Source: Clostridia bacterium
GTDB lineage: Bacteria > Bacillota > Clostridia > UMGS1883 > UMGS1540
Reading direction: 5' to 3'
NCBI GenBank assembly: GCA_017620205.1
Contig: JAFZQX010000038.1
Span: 1 to 55,132 of the forward strand
DNA length: 55,132 bases
Shown here: positions 6,601 through 21,600 of the stretch, piece by piece
Numbering within the stretch: the first letter of the stretch is position 1
Layout of the letters: every line of letters starts with the position of its first letter
Made by a program: the position numbers and the translations under genes
Notes under the pieces: generated by a model
What the model was told of the DNA's origin: nothing
Databases searched by the model: none
The model's input: only the letters and a program-made list of their open reading frames with translations

Positions 6601-9600
6601 AGCGGTTATCTGTACGGTATATGTTCCGTTTTCGATACTGCCCGAAACCGGAAATGCGCTGTATGAGCCGTCCGAAGTACGGGTAACATGCAGGCTTGTG
6701 CCGTCAACTGTAACAGTCGGAGTCTCCATGATCGGACTTTCGTTATCTGCTACGGTAAAGATAATCTCCGTAACCTCTCTTGAAAGCTGAATATCGGTCT
6801 GAGGTGTTATCATAGTGATTACGGGCGGGGTTTTGTCGTTTACGTCTGTTGTAACGAACACACGGTCGCTTTCAGCACTCAAAGAGCCGTTATCGCCTAT
6901 TGTTCTTACATATACGTAATACGAACCGCTGTTATCAGGTGTAACCAAAGCGGAGAACGTACCGTTTACACCTACAGATATCGTTCCTTTAGCTGTTCCT
7001 TCCTCTGTTTCGTCCGAAGCAAAGTAAAGTGCTACAGACGAATTCGGTTTTGCCGTGCCGCCTACCGAAACGAGACCGTCATCGGTTACACTTGCAGTAA
7101 GCGTTGCAGCCGGCGGAACAGATGTATCTATACGAACATTAACAGGAACAGTAAGTTCGTATATATCGCCGTTCAACGTCCAGCCAAGAGGTGTGAGGTC
7201 ATTCTCAAACCTGTCTGCAGAAACACTTATTATAACAGTTCCCGAATAGTCTCCGTCGGGAGTTTCCGCTTCAGGATAGTAGCCGAGGACGAGGCTCTTG
7301 CCTTCTCCTGCGTCAAGGTGGAATACGCCACTCTCTTCATAGCCCTTCAAATCAGTTATTTGCGGTGCGGGAATACTCTGACCCATACCGTTTTCAAGTG
7401 CCGTGACGCTGACAGTCACGTCAGCACCCTCGGTAAGACCTGTTTCGTAAACGGATACCGGGATAGAAGCCTTGATTCCGCTTACTGTTACATCGTTTTC
7501 AAGATGAGTGTATTCACCTGCCATAACGTTTGCATAAGGCATATCAAGACCGATAACCGTACCGAGGTCAGGTGATACAAGAGTGAGAAGGTCAAAGTCA
7601 AAGTCTTTGTCTCCGCTGTTTGTCACGGTTACGGTATATTCGCCGGAAGCATTCGGTATCAGGACAAAATCATTTGAGTTGATATGAGAAGATACCTGCT
7701 GTGTTCCTGCTCCTGCCACGGTCAGTGCCAAACTGTTCTCTCCCGACTGCGCTGCCGCAAATACATAGAGAAGATTTCCTTCAGCCACATTTAACGTAGC
7801 AGACTTGCTCTCACCCGCTTTAAGCGTTCCGCCAAGCGGCTGTTTTGCAACTGCATTATCTCTGATGTAATCAACAGTTTCCGTTGTTCCGACGTTGAAA
7901 TGCGTAATATACGGGCCAAAGGTCGGTGATATTGTCATCGTATCGGCTTCCGAAGCGGCAAACGTAAATACCGCCGTATAACCGCCCATATCACGAAGCA
8001 TATTTATCGGAACATAAATATCCGTTACAAATTGTCCCTCTTCACCGGGAGCAATAGTCTTTGTTCCCATATTAACTGTATTCACCATACCAAAGCTATC
8101 ATAAATCTCGACAGTCGGTGCAACAGTTACGCTGCCTGTATGGTTGTTGAGAACAGTCAATGCCGCCGTTGCGGTCTCAAATATTGTATCCTCTTCAACC
8201 GTAAGGTCTTGCATATCAACCGTGACAATCTCAATCGGCAATTCGGGATCGACCTTACGCCACTTCTCCATAGTGTCAAATACGCTGTAAAGATCGTTTG
8301 CAATATTTGCTTCCTTACTGAGCATCATATTTGTTGTCAGTGCCAAATCAGCTGTTGCTCTGGAAAGGTTATAAAGGTTTGCATTATCGAGCGTATCCAT
8401 AGCCGATGAATATACTGAAGTATCAAGGAGTTTTCCCGCAACGCCAACCATAGAGCCCACTGCCGCCGTAACAGGCGATCCGCTCAAGAATCCGATACTT
8501 GTGCCGATTACAGAAGTCGATGATTCCATAACCTTGAGAGCATTCAGAATATATCTGTCGGCAACATTGTTATAGCCTTCCGCAAGGAGCGTATCGACAA
8601 GCTGCTGTGCTTTATAAATCTCACCGAGCGTTGTCTCTTTAACGTTAAGATCAAGTCCCGCTCCCGAATATGTCCACAAGCTGCGGTAACGTCCGACGCG
8701 ACCCGAATCGATCAGATTGCCGTTCGGATATCTTACCATTGCAGAAATAGACGAATTCAGGTTTTTAACGTAATCGAGAAGCTGGGCCGACGGATAGTAG
8801 CCTGTCAGCTTTTGCGGATCCGTTTTATACTGCCTGAGCATGCTGATGATTTCACCAATGACAGAATCAATATCCCTCTGCATATAGTAAACATTTGTTT
8901 TGACTCCGCTTGATGAGATTCTCGCTGCCTCAACGTTCTGTCTGTAATCTGACAGTCCTGAAAGCATAAGCGATTCAAGGCTCTTATTAAACAGCGTCTC
9001 ATTGAGGAGTTCTCTCGTTGAAAGCTTTACAATTGCAGTTGCGATATACTGTCTCTTTTCGGCTTTTGTTCCACCTGTAGGGTATCCGCTTTCAAAGTCA
9101 CGGACGAACCAGCTGTATGCCGATGTTGCTCCTCCGAAGAACTCTGTCAGAATATTCTCTGCAACGTCTCCGTCGCTGCCGCCGTTTTCAAGTTTCTGAA
9201 TAACCTTGCCGGCTGTGCGAACTATATCAGGGGTGCTTTCCTGAACATTCTTCGAAGCAGAGTTGTCAACAATCTTGAAAAGACCGGAGAACCAAACTGC
9301 CGGGCGCATTGCCAAAGCCGTGATCTTCTCTTTAAGAACTTTTCTTCCGCTTCTGAGAGCATTTAGTCTTTCTTCGGCAGAAGCATTCACATCATATCCT
9401 ATATCGGTGAAGATTGAATTTGCGGCATTAACAAGTCCTGTCATTTCCGTTGCCAATCTTTCATCTTCTTTAAGGATACCGTCAATCTGCGAAGAACTTG
9501 TTTGAAGAATCTTAACCTGATTTTCAAAATCTTCAAGTCCCGCAAGCTGTGCAAGGCCTGCTGCAACAGCAGTAATTTGGGGTGACAACGCATTTTCAGC

Positions 9601-12600
9601 CGCCGCAACATAAGCCGCAACCTCAAGCCTTAACTGATCCTCAGTGTAGCCCGTCATGAGGTTACCCGTATTTGAAACTCCGGAAACAACACCTTCAAAG
9701 AGCTTGTTTCCGTCAGCTTCGAGGGCTTTGGCGTCCTTAATCAGTGCCGCCGCTTCTTCCATTTTAACTCTTGCAATCTTAGCCTGATCTGCACGCTCAG
9801 ATGTACTGTAAGTCTTGAGTGCATTATTGATTGCTGTAGATGCGTCTGCAAGGAGTACGGCTGCAGACTTGGTAAGTCTTACATACTCTGAAAAAGCAGT
9901 TCCCATATCTACTCTTGATTTAAGTGCCTCTGCTCTTGCCGCAGCGTCGTTATAAGTATCGTACCAATAGCCTATATCCTTCGGCAAAACATCAAGCGTC
10001 CAGTCAATATCTCTTGCCAGGTGATCCTGAAGCTCATAAAGCGCCCCGTCAAACCAGTCGTCAAGGAAACCGAGTGTTTCAACCTTCGAAGCGTCAAACT
10101 TGATGTTCTTAAAGTGATTTGTAACGGATTTCACCTTACCGGGAAGATCGTGCAGATCCTTAATAAGGCTTATAACTCCAACAAATCTCGCAAGCGTTTC
10201 AAAGCATTCTCCAACTTGAACTGCTACTTGCAGTGATTTCGAGTAGTCGTAGAAATCAGCAAGCGAACGTCCGAGTTCCGAAGCCGTCTTGTCTGTGAGA
10301 ATATTTAAGTTATTGGATAAATAACCAAGTTCTTCAATTATTGCATCGATATCATCAAGCGTGCTCTGACTTCTCATAGCTTCCATCTTCATCGGTGCCA
10401 TAACGATTCCAAGACCCGTATCCGATTTAATCGGAAGCGACGGAAGTGCCGCGAGCTTGCCAAGAGATATCTTTTGAGAATCGGTAAGCGGTGAAATTGC
10501 CGCCAGGTCGTATGTGATTACAGCCGTGTCGCCCGGATGCAATATACTTATTTCCACTCTGTCAAACCCTGCCGAAACGCCTCTTTGTACTATGCCTCTT
10601 GTGCTTGTAACTCCTACGACCTTCATATCAAATCCGGCATTCGGAATTGAAGGAGCGCCGAGAGTGACATTCTTTGCATCGCCTTTGCCGAGGTTTGTAA
10701 CTGTGGTTGTAAGAGCGTAATCACCGTCACCCTTATCCTTTAAGTCATAGCTTAAATAAAGTTTTGGCTGTTCACGAACTTCATACTCCATAGTTGCGCT
10801 GGAAAAACTGTGTTCAACGCCGCCGAGCATGAATGTTCCTTCTATTCTTGCGTAAACCTTATTGAGATTTCTTGTGTCCTTGAGATACTCTGACAGCGTC
10901 TCATCAAAAGCGGAAAGGCTCTCAAAGTCACGCATGAGATTATCAAGGCGGAAGCTGTATTCGATAACCGCTTCTTCGTCTGTATCCAAAGTTCCGCTTA
11001 TCACACCGCCGTCTTCGTGAAGATTCTCACTATCAACATAAACGTTGACATTCGGGAACAGTACCGTTCCGCCGGGCTGAAGATTTCCGCTTTCATCATA
11101 CGGTGCGTCTGTCAGTACAAGTTTCACCTGCAGATTCTGCATCCGGTACTGAATCGACGGGTTTTTAAGCTTCATACTGAGCGTTGTAACCTGGCCCTCA
11201 TAACCTGCGTCACCGGAAAAACCAAGGTCGATTGAAACATCGTCCGTATCATCGGGTACATTCGGTGTATTAACCTGAAGGTCATGGAGGAAGCCTGTGC
11301 TGTAATGCATATCGCCTACTCTTCCCGATGCCGGTTTAAACGCAGGCGAAACAGCTACTTTCTGCTCAAGATCGGGATAAATGTCGAAGAAATCTACATA
11401 CTGCTGTCCCTTATAGTTGCCGTCTTCATCGTATAACGAGTCAGGCTCCCCTGCCATTACATAGTAATCCGGAGGAATATAGTGGATTCTTACAGGAACT
11501 TTGGTCTCTACTATTTCGTCCGTATCCGTGCGAACACCGCTTGCCAGAATTGTAAAGTCAAAGCTGTACGGTGTGTTGCCGTAGAACAGAGGTACTCTGT
11601 CGGACGGAGCTGCATTTGCCTGATAGATACCTGTATTTGTTGTCTTATCAAAGCTCAGTTCTTTTATAAGATCTGTGCACGACGGGTCATTTGCCGCTAT
11701 ATATGCATCGACCATTTCTCTTGTTACGTTTTCAGGGAAGGAAACACTATACTGACCTTCGTTTTCCGTCTCGCTCACCGTTGCCGTAACAAAGAACCTT
11801 TCGATATCCAAATTCCAAACAACGTCAAATACCTCTCCCTCATGCAATTTACTCATCTTCTTAACAGGCGTCATTGTATCGCCGTTACTAAAGAAAATTG
11901 CACCGTCGGGAATACGGCTGTCTGCGTCTGTTACTCTTACGGTAATGCTGTCTATATCTGCGCCGCTGTCTTCGGGATTCATAAACGAAAGTCTGCTCAG
12001 CAGTTTACCACTCTGGTAATAGAACTCTTTTTCGTCCGCCATAAAGTTCGGAGCGAGCTGAGGTTCGCCGCTTTGAGCAAGCATTCCTGCCTTAAATACC
12101 ACATTGTTATAGTTGGGTGATGCGGCAGAACTGTTTCTCACTTCGTTCAATGTGCTTTCATCTACGCTGAATGAGAAGAGCTGTCTTTGCAGTTTCACTA
12201 TTCTCGGTATTCTGTCAATAACCGCAGCTACTTCAACGGTCGTTTCGAGCGTACTGTGGGAGTCTGCGGAAACTTTCAGATTGTAATTTCCTGCAGGAAT
12301 ATTCTCAAATGCCGCCTCGCCGAGAGGAGCTTCGTCGCCGTCGCCCGTAATTGCATCAAAGCGTACGGGATCAAGACTCTCATCAAGTCCGATAAGCGTC
12401 ACTTTTGCTCCCGAAAGGAGTGTATTATCCTGATTTCTTACTTCAAATACCGTTGTACCTATCTGACCTGCGCCAACAGAAACCTTAATCGGAACGATTA
12501 TCGGTTCCGAAAGCGAAGTTGATGTGATTATAACTTCCCCGTCATAAACTCCCGTTAAGCAGTAATCCGTAGGAGAAGCGTTTACAACGATTGAAAGCGA

Positions 12601-15600
12601 ACCTTCGGGGTCTCTGATCGAGTAGCCTCTGTTTACAGGCTTGATAACCGCTTCGGGGTTAACGTTCTGCAGGTAAACAAACGGCAGATTTGTTGTTGCG
12701 TTTACACCTGTTATGTCAGACGTTCCGATGTTCGTCAGGCGGATGACAGATGATGCCGTTTCACCCTGACGGAGCGACATCGTAATACTTGATGTCGTAA
12801 GAGAATTATTCTCTGCCTCTGTATTGCCTATAACATTAACGCGTGCAACAGCTACTGCTTTTTCACACATAACAGTAATTTCTTTGGTGCTTTCGCCGAC
12901 AGCGACCGTCACATTATGCTCGCCGGGAGCAAGGTCAGAAGATGCTGTAAAGCGGATAACAAGCGACGAACCGCTTGATGCCGAAAGCATACCTTCGGGT
13001 GCTGTCAAAATCTCATACGAAAGTCCTGCCGGCATATTGGAAACAGTAATTTCTTCAGCCGCAACACCTGTAACACCGAGATTGTTTATATATCCGCTGA
13101 GGTCGGCATTATAACCCTGTATAATTGTCAGACGGTCGGGAACATCAACGCTTACCCCGTCAACGTAAAACGCAACACGCTCAGATTTTCTCACAACATC
13201 GTCGTAAGTTGCCTCTGCACGAAGCGCAAATGAACCGCCAACACCGTCGGGAAGCTCAATTTCCGTGTCAAAGCTTCCGTTTTCGTTTGTAATAGCCGTA
13301 AATCTGAATATATCACTTCCGACAGCAGTAATCGTAACGGGAACGCCTGTATATCCAATGCCTTCCGTTGTCCTTACTGCACCGGATACCGGTATAATTT
13401 GACCCATATTGTAGCTTACAGAATCCTCGTTATTAATAGTCACTCTGAAATCATCTGCAACACTGAATAAGGATTCAAAAGTTCCTGAAATGCCGTCCTT
13501 AACTGCGCTAAATGTTATCGAATAAGCGCCTGTCTGTGAAAGTTCGATCTCTGCAAGGTATTCTCCCTTGGAAGCATCGTATGTCATCTCAACAGGAGTG
13601 CTGTCGCCGTCTTTTGTAATTACAGCAGTAAAGCTGTCTGCGCATATTGGCAAATACGAAGCGGAACTGAGCACAGCAGCTGCCGAAACTTCCGCTTTAT
13701 CACCAACGCAGTAGGAAGCAGCGTCCGTACCGCCGGTAATGATAAGTCCGGGTAAAATACTGATTGCAGAAATCTTGCTTGCAAGATTTCTGTCAGTGAG
13801 CACAAGCTTTGATTCGGAATCAGCATATGCACGGAGAGTGCAATTTCCGCTCATCTCTGCTGTCCAATTGATTGTAACCTGTGCCGTTTCACCTGCCGCA
13901 AGCGGTCCGCAATCTGCTGTTCCCACTCGGCTGTTCCCTACATAGAGCGATACGGTAAACGTATCGTAAATTTCACGTTCTCCGCTATTTAATACGGTTA
14001 CGGTCGTTGTTGCATTATCACCGTATTTTTGCGCGCCGCTTGTCGTCATATCTGTAATCTCGATGCGTGCACTGCTTACTTTAAGCGGAGCATCGAAAAT
14101 CATCAAGCCGCTGTTATTCGTTTCAGAGCTTTCTGAAAGCACTTCGCCCGAATCTGCAACAGCAGTAATATTTGTTACGGAAACCGACGGGTCTTTCCAT
14201 AAGAAGCTTACAAGCGTACTCTCTCCTGCGGAAACAGCAGGTGTTTCTGCGCTTCCGATATAGCGGCTGTTTGCATAGAACGCCGTTCTTGTCGGAATTA
14301 CTGCGCTGCCGTTTCCTGTGTTCTTTAAGCTTGCATAAACGATGATATTCTGACCGGGAGCAAGCGTGGTTGCGCTGACGCTTGTGCTGACTTCTTCAAC
14401 CTCAAGGTCAGGATAGCGGACGCCTATTTCAAGAAGCTCTGCTGTATCGGAGTTATTTGCTTCATCAAGTTCAACTACTGCCGAAACAGGACCGTCAGCG
14501 GAAAGCGTAATATTGTGATTACCGCTGTATTCGGGCTTCCATGTAAAGCTTATATTTTCGCTCGCGTTTGCTTCAAGTCCTTCAATCATACGTGACTGAA
14601 TAAGTTTATCATTATCGTACAGAAGAACCTTAAACTTCGACGCTGAAGCCGAGCCTTTGTTTCGTACTGCTGCGGTAACTGTTACCGGCGAGCCCCAATC
14701 TATTTCGGAACCGCTTGTGAGATTTACATTAAAGTTTGTAACTTCTATGTCAGCAAAATCCGTTGCGTTACCGCAAAGAACACTATCGAAACGATTGTTG
14801 TCATAGTTTACTTCTCTGATGTTTCTGCCGATATCGTTTACAACCGCACTGAACTTCTGCGGTCCGACCTGTGCCTCAAAGTCCATCGTTACAGACGTAA
14901 CTTCTCCAACATCAAGATCGCCTCTGATTTCCTTGAAGCCTATATACTTGTCATTAAGATAGAAGCCTACGAGGTAATATGCGTCGTCACCTGTCGGGGT
15001 CAGTCCGCCTGTATTCGGAAGTGTACCGTTCTGGATGTTTACAGTTGCGGTAACCGTCTCCCCTGCCTCGGGATTTGCGCTCGAAAATTCTATGCCTGTA
15101 ATAAACAAATCAGGACAATCTGCATTTACAGTAACCTGTATCTCAGAGAAATAATTGAACTCCGTCATAGAGGAGGCAATTATTTCATCTGTCACCTTAT
15201 CACGAAGATACGGTTCTGTCGATGAAAGGTTGTTATCTGATACATAAAGACTCGCTCTGTAAGTGCCTGCGTGTCTGTAAACGTGTGTCGGAGTCGGTCC
15301 GAAACCGCTTTCTCCGTCACCGAAATCCCATACGAAACTTGCAATATAGCCGTCCTTATCATAGGACCTGCTTCCGTCAAAGCGGACAGGTTTTTCCATT
15401 ACGGCATCAACTATATCCGATCCCGCATGACTGTACGGCGGATTGTTTATTGTAGCTGTACTCTTGAGAGAATTTATAAGTTTTCCGCCCTTTTCGTGGA
15501 GTTCGGCCTCAATAGTGTATTCTTCGCCCAATAATGGCGTCCAACCCGAACAATAAATATCACGCACAGCATAAGGCTGAATATTATCAAAGGCAATTTC

Positions 15601-18600
15601 AGCACTTCTGTATTCAGGTGTTTCGCTGCCGGGAGCAGTTGCCGTAAATACGAGATAACCGGAAAGCGTTTCTTTACCTCGGTTATCGACTACCGCGCGC
15701 AGTCTAATATCGTTATCGCCTGCATCGGGATAGATACCCGTATCGTAGAACGCCTCTTTCTTAATATACCAACCCGTTGTGCCTTTTCCGAGCTGGACAG
15801 CGCCCGGATCGTCCGATTCTGCCTGAGTATAGACAAATCTCGAATAATCAACAGAACTTATGAATGCCGAGCTTCCGAATTCTACGATATAGTATGTATT
15901 CGGATACGTCTTATTAAGGTTACTATCGTATTGAACCGGTATTTCGCCGATTAAGTAAATATATCCGTAATCCTTCCAGAAATTACCGTGGGACAAGATA
16001 ACCGGATCAGAGCCGTCAGAGTAAAGGCTCATCTTAACAGCCGAAACATTTCCGCAGCCCTCGGGCTCAGGTATCATAATAACCTGATAACGTGCGTCAA
16101 TATTTGCGGACGGTGCAGCAGCCATTACGGTCATAGAATTACCGTCATAATCCGATGTCACCCTTACGCTATCGGGAACATAGATGGGAATACGCAGTCC
16201 TGTGTTAAGGTTGAGGAGGTAGTCGCAGAATCCTGTGTCGCCTTCGTTGATAAGCGCAAGACCGCCTTCACCTTCAGTTTCTTCGAGTACTCCGTCTTTG
16301 CCGATAATGCTCGTATTTGCTGCAACAATCAAAGGATTGAGCTGCACGCCCTTATAGTCTTTGTGTGTAAGGGTTGCCTTAAACTCTCTGAATTCACCCT
16401 CATACGGTTCTCCGTCTGTAAAAGGCATATTCCAGCGTACTATCCAGTATCCGCTGACCTTTCCGGGAACTATATCCCACTCGCCCGTTTCTTCGTTAAA
16501 GACACGTGATGCGGCAGGAACGTTTCCGAACGAAAGCTTGAATTCACTTCCCGTACTGCTTCCGAACGAGCTGCCGAGAATTTCAAAATCGGTTATAAGT
16601 CCGCTCTGGATACTCTCAACCTTGAGCTGACCGGAGTTAATATTGAGATTCTGTGCTTCGCCGTAACCGTAGTTTTCTACCGTTACGCCGAGACGGAACG
16701 GCGTATTGGACAGAATATCGTGCGGAACAAAGTAATTAAGCGTAAGCTTTGGCTGAGGAAGTATCGTAATAGGTACGCCCTCTGTCTCTGTTTGTACGAG
16801 TTTCCCGTTAACATAATACGAAACAAGTGCCGACGCATAATATGTGCGTCCTTCTTTCGTCGTTCCGCCCAAATCGCTGCCCGGAATAATCTGCCACGTT
16901 GCAGTAAGCGCAGAACCCGAAGGAAGGCTGCCGTTGCCGTCAACATCGGATATTCCGCTGATTCCCGTGGCGATTATAAAGTTCTTATTGCTAACGTCTA
17001 CCCCATTCTCGTCCTTAACATATACATCAACTCTGAGGTTGTTGAGTGCATATTCAGGATAGCCGTTTGTTACTTTAAGTGTTGCGTCAAACGCTTGACG
17101 TTCAAGCGTAGCCGTCTGGTTAAGGCTGAGTTTTACGATTTCGTAAGCCGATGAGCCTTCCTGTGCCAGTTCTTTTTCCTTGTCAATGCCTTCGGGAGCA
17201 ATATAGCGAATCTCCTCCATCTGGCCTTCGGGAAGCTGAATTGTTTCTTCCTGTACCTTGTTTCCGTTTTCAGGTAAACGTACTTCCAAAGTTACAGGTG
17301 TTGCACTCGGATTATACATCGGCAGCGCGCCCGTTATCATCGGTGCAGGGTCAACAGGAAGTCCTGTATCCGGATCAAAAGATACATAAGAGCCTTCAAG
17401 TTTTATATAGTTTTTAGCAAGACCTGCGGCATTTGTTCCGTAAGGAAGGTTATAAACGCCGGGCTGAACCAAAAGCTTAATTCTCGCACTGCTCTGAGCA
17501 GCAATTTCACCAATATATCCGCCACCGACAATGCTGATTCCCATGTCGGACGATTTTTCTCTTACGATAGACGCAACAACATCTGTTATTGCCACAAGAC
17601 CTGTGTTTACAATATTTGCCTCAACATATACAGGCTCTGTCACGTTCTTTGGAATGTTAACCCAAGGCGGGTTGAATCCAAATGACGGCGACGGAATATG
17701 TGCACCAAATGTAAGTTCGAGTTTAATCTCATACTCGTCGACAATCGTAGTAGGAACAACTGTCCATTCAATCTGAACGGGCAGATTCTTCATAACGATA
17801 TCTGTAAACGGTGCGCCGGATGACGGCATAATCTCGCATTCGCCGACGTATTTCTCACGTCCCGTTGCGGTTATAACCATATCATAAACACCGAGAGGTT
17901 TATCGAAAAACTGTGCTATACCGTTTTCGTCCGAACGCGCGGCAAAGTTTGCGTAATATGTCTGCTCAACACCGCCTGCAACACTTACGTATTCGTCCTT
18001 TGAAATAAGCGTTACGGTTGCATTTGATACCAAACTGCCGACATCATCTGTGATTCGGAGCGATATACCGCCCGTTTTAACAGCGGTAATTTCTGCACTC
18101 AATCCCACATTTGCATAGAACTTACCTGTTCTGTCACTTACAACAAGAGTATCCTGATACTGACCGAGTGCCAGAGATTCGCCGGGAGCAAACGTCACGG
18201 TAAACGTTGTGCTTTCGTTCGGGAGAAGTGTGGTCTTTCCGATATTTCCGGCAGATACCCAAGGAATACCTGCGGGAGTTGTAACCTTGAGACCGCTTAG
18301 TGTTCCTTTACCCTTATTAGTTACCGTCACAACTCTCGAAGTTACGTCTCCGGGGTTCATGCCAACCGAAACACTCTTTGAATCCGTAACAGGAATCGGG
18401 TTTGCAGGTATAAGATTCAAGTGAACCTGCGTCTTGCAGAACGCGCCCTGATCTGTAGTAAACGTGATCTCAAAATCAGCCGTTTCGGAGCAACCGAGCG
18501 TTGCTGAAACGTTCATCTGAACAGAGGTGGTCGCACCCTGTGCCAAAGTTCTTGCCAAAGACGAGTTATCAAGCGTTGCAGTAACGCCATAACCTGATTT

Positions 18601-21600
18601 TTGAACTATTGACGCAGTAAGTCCCGTAAGCGGCGCACCGTCACTGCTCTTCGGCGACGGATTACGTACGGTTATCTCTTTCGAAAACTGCGAATTCTCT
18701 GTTGCAACCAATTTCAGCGTTGAAGGCGTGGAAACAAGACCCCAAACCTGAACAGAGGTTGCGGCACCTGTACCCATCATCTTTCCGTAGCCGAACGCAT
18801 TAATCGACCACTCGCCCGCTTCTCCTGTAAACGGTGTGAAAATACTGCTGTATGCTCCGTTCTCATCGGTTTCGACAAAGACAATTTCTTCTGCCTGATA
18901 CTTCATAAGAATTTCTTTGCCGTTGGCATCTGTGCTCTTGATAGGCTCCTTAAGAGCAGGCAAAAGCTGATAATCAAGTACGACTCTTTCACCTGCGACA
19001 GGAGTTCCGTCAGAATAACGGAAAGTACCGCTTACATAAATGCTCTCGCCAAGCTGATAGGTTTCTTTATTGGTTTCTATCGTGACATTTCCGTCACGTA
19101 CTATTTTAATATTTGTAGTCGGTGCAATAATAGTGTCTGCGCCGCTTGAACCTGTAAAATCAAGCTGATATGTGCCTGTTTGCATATCGCTTCCGAGGGG
19201 CACATCAACCGTGTAAAGTCCGGTTATATAATCATAACGCATTGCACCACTGCGGTCTCCGGCAATCTCACCGTCGCGGCTGACAGAGTAATAAACAGCT
19301 CCGTCGTCGTCAGGTGTAACGGGAACGGTGAGGTTTGAAGAATGTCTTAAATCTGCCGTCAACGTAATCTTTTCTTCGGACGTTGAATAAAGAACTGCCA
19401 TGAAGTCCGCGTCCTGATCTTTTTCGTTGGGATATGTTGTCATAACGAGTGCTTCGCTGACGTTGATAACAGACGACCAAGTCCTCGATGTGCCTTCCGC
19501 AGGCGCATCCATCTTGAGTTCGCCGTAGCTGTCGGCAACAATCTTTACTGTATGCGCTCCGCCCACCTTCGGCGTCCAGCTGATAACAACAGGAACTGTG
19601 CTGAAGCCTCTGATTCCGTCAACAGCCGCACCGCCGACAGCTTTACCGTCAACATACAGTCCAACGTTAAAACGTTTGAATGCAGTTGCAACATTATTAT
19701 TTGTGATATATACAAGGAAGCTTACAGGTTTTCCTGCTTCAACCTTAATCGGTGAGTAGTTGACATTTGAAACACAGACATTAGGATATATAATCGAAAG
19801 TCTGGGGATCTTTATGTCCTTTCTTACTACTGTTTCAGGATCTGTTACGCTGTGCTGGGGATCGACGATAACGCCAAGCTGGTGGTCACCTTCAATTGCA
19901 GACCATTTAGCTTGAACTTCCAAAACTTCGCCGCCGCCGATTCCTTCAACAGTTACCGTACGGAAAATTCTGCCGTCCATCGTAAACGACACACGGAAGT
20001 TATCCGTTACGCTCACAGAACTGAGGTTTGTAATCTTTGCCGTGAAGAGGAGCGATGTTCCGTCAGTGAGCGTAGTTTCCGTCGGTTTCCAAGTAACCTC
20101 TGTCACTTCAAGTTCGGGATAATATACGCTGAATTCGTCAGTTATAATACTGCAGCTGTTATTCTCAACATCAGCCTCGATAAGGCAGGGATTGAGGTCG
20201 TCCGCCTTTACCTCGACTTTATGAACACCTACTGTCGGTACAGTATTGAAACTCAAAGTAGTCGAAGCACCTGCCGCAAGCACGGGAACAGTCTGTCTTC
20301 CGCTGAATTCATCGTCAATATAAAGCGATACCGTGAAGTTTGCGGCTTCAGCAGTTCCGATATTGGAAATATCGGCACGATAAACAAACGGTGCCTGCGT
20401 ATCAAATACACTTCCTTCAGGATTCCAGTATATGTTTGTCACCGCAACGTCTGCAAAGCTGAGCTGCTGACTGCTCAAAACTTCGCTCTTAATATTATTT
20501 GCCTTACTTGTTTCCGCAAGGTTATTGAGTATATCGTTTGCAACGACCTTTACAATATGTGTACCTGCCGTCGCCTGATAGGTAAAGCTTACTTCGGTTG
20601 TCTTGCCGCAGGCAAGGCTGATTCCGTCCTCACCGGCTTCTGTCTTTGAATAACCCATATAGCGGTTGTCGATATAGAAACCTGTGAGGAATCCAAGCGT
20701 CGCATCTCCAAGTCCTTTATTTCCTACGGTCGCCGAAATTGTGACCATATCTCCCTCTTCGGGGTCTGACGGTGTCCAGCGAATCGACTCAACAAAGAGG
20801 TCGGGTCTTCTGTCGCCGACTGTAATTACCTGCGAAACTTCTGTCTTTGCTCCGAGGTCGTCAGTAACGGTAAGAGATACGGTGTATTTGCCCGGCATAG
20901 CATAAGTTACCGAACTTGTTGCATACTCGCCCTTCTTGCCGTTTCCAAAGTCCCATCTGTACTGAACGATTGAGCCGTCAGGGTCAGAAGAACCGTTTGC
21001 GCTGAACGAAAGCGGTGCTCCCGAATCATAATTGCCTTCTTCAGAAAGCTCGGGCATAACGATATTTGCTGCAGGCGGAATATTAACTTTAATTTCACTG
21101 CCTGTAAAGCTGTTATTTTCATCAGCCGCATCTGTGTTCTGAACGGTTGTTACAACGGCTCTGATATCAATTCTATCGGGAAGGTCGGACGGAGCGTCCC
21201 AATTTATATATACTTCGCCGCCCGTATTTGCCGATAGCCTTGTCGTTGTGCTGCCAATAACCGTTTCGCCGTAATAGAATGTTACAACGCCGTCTGCCGC
21301 AGCACTGCCGTTATTTCGGAGGCTTGCCCTTATGGTATTTGTTCTGCCTGCCGCAACCGTTGCAGGAACAGCATAAACAGAGTATACGCCAAGATCGCTG
21401 ACAGCTGTCGGAACAGCGCTTTGTCTCCTTGAAGGCTCGCTCTCATTTCCGGCATTGTCAACGGTTACAATATAGTAATAATAAGCCGTTCCGTCTGCAA
21501 GACCCGTATCGGTGTAAGCGGGACTTAGTACAGACGCTACCGGCACGCAGTTTTCAGGACCTGCTTCCGGGTCATCTGAACGCAATACCTTATAGTATGC

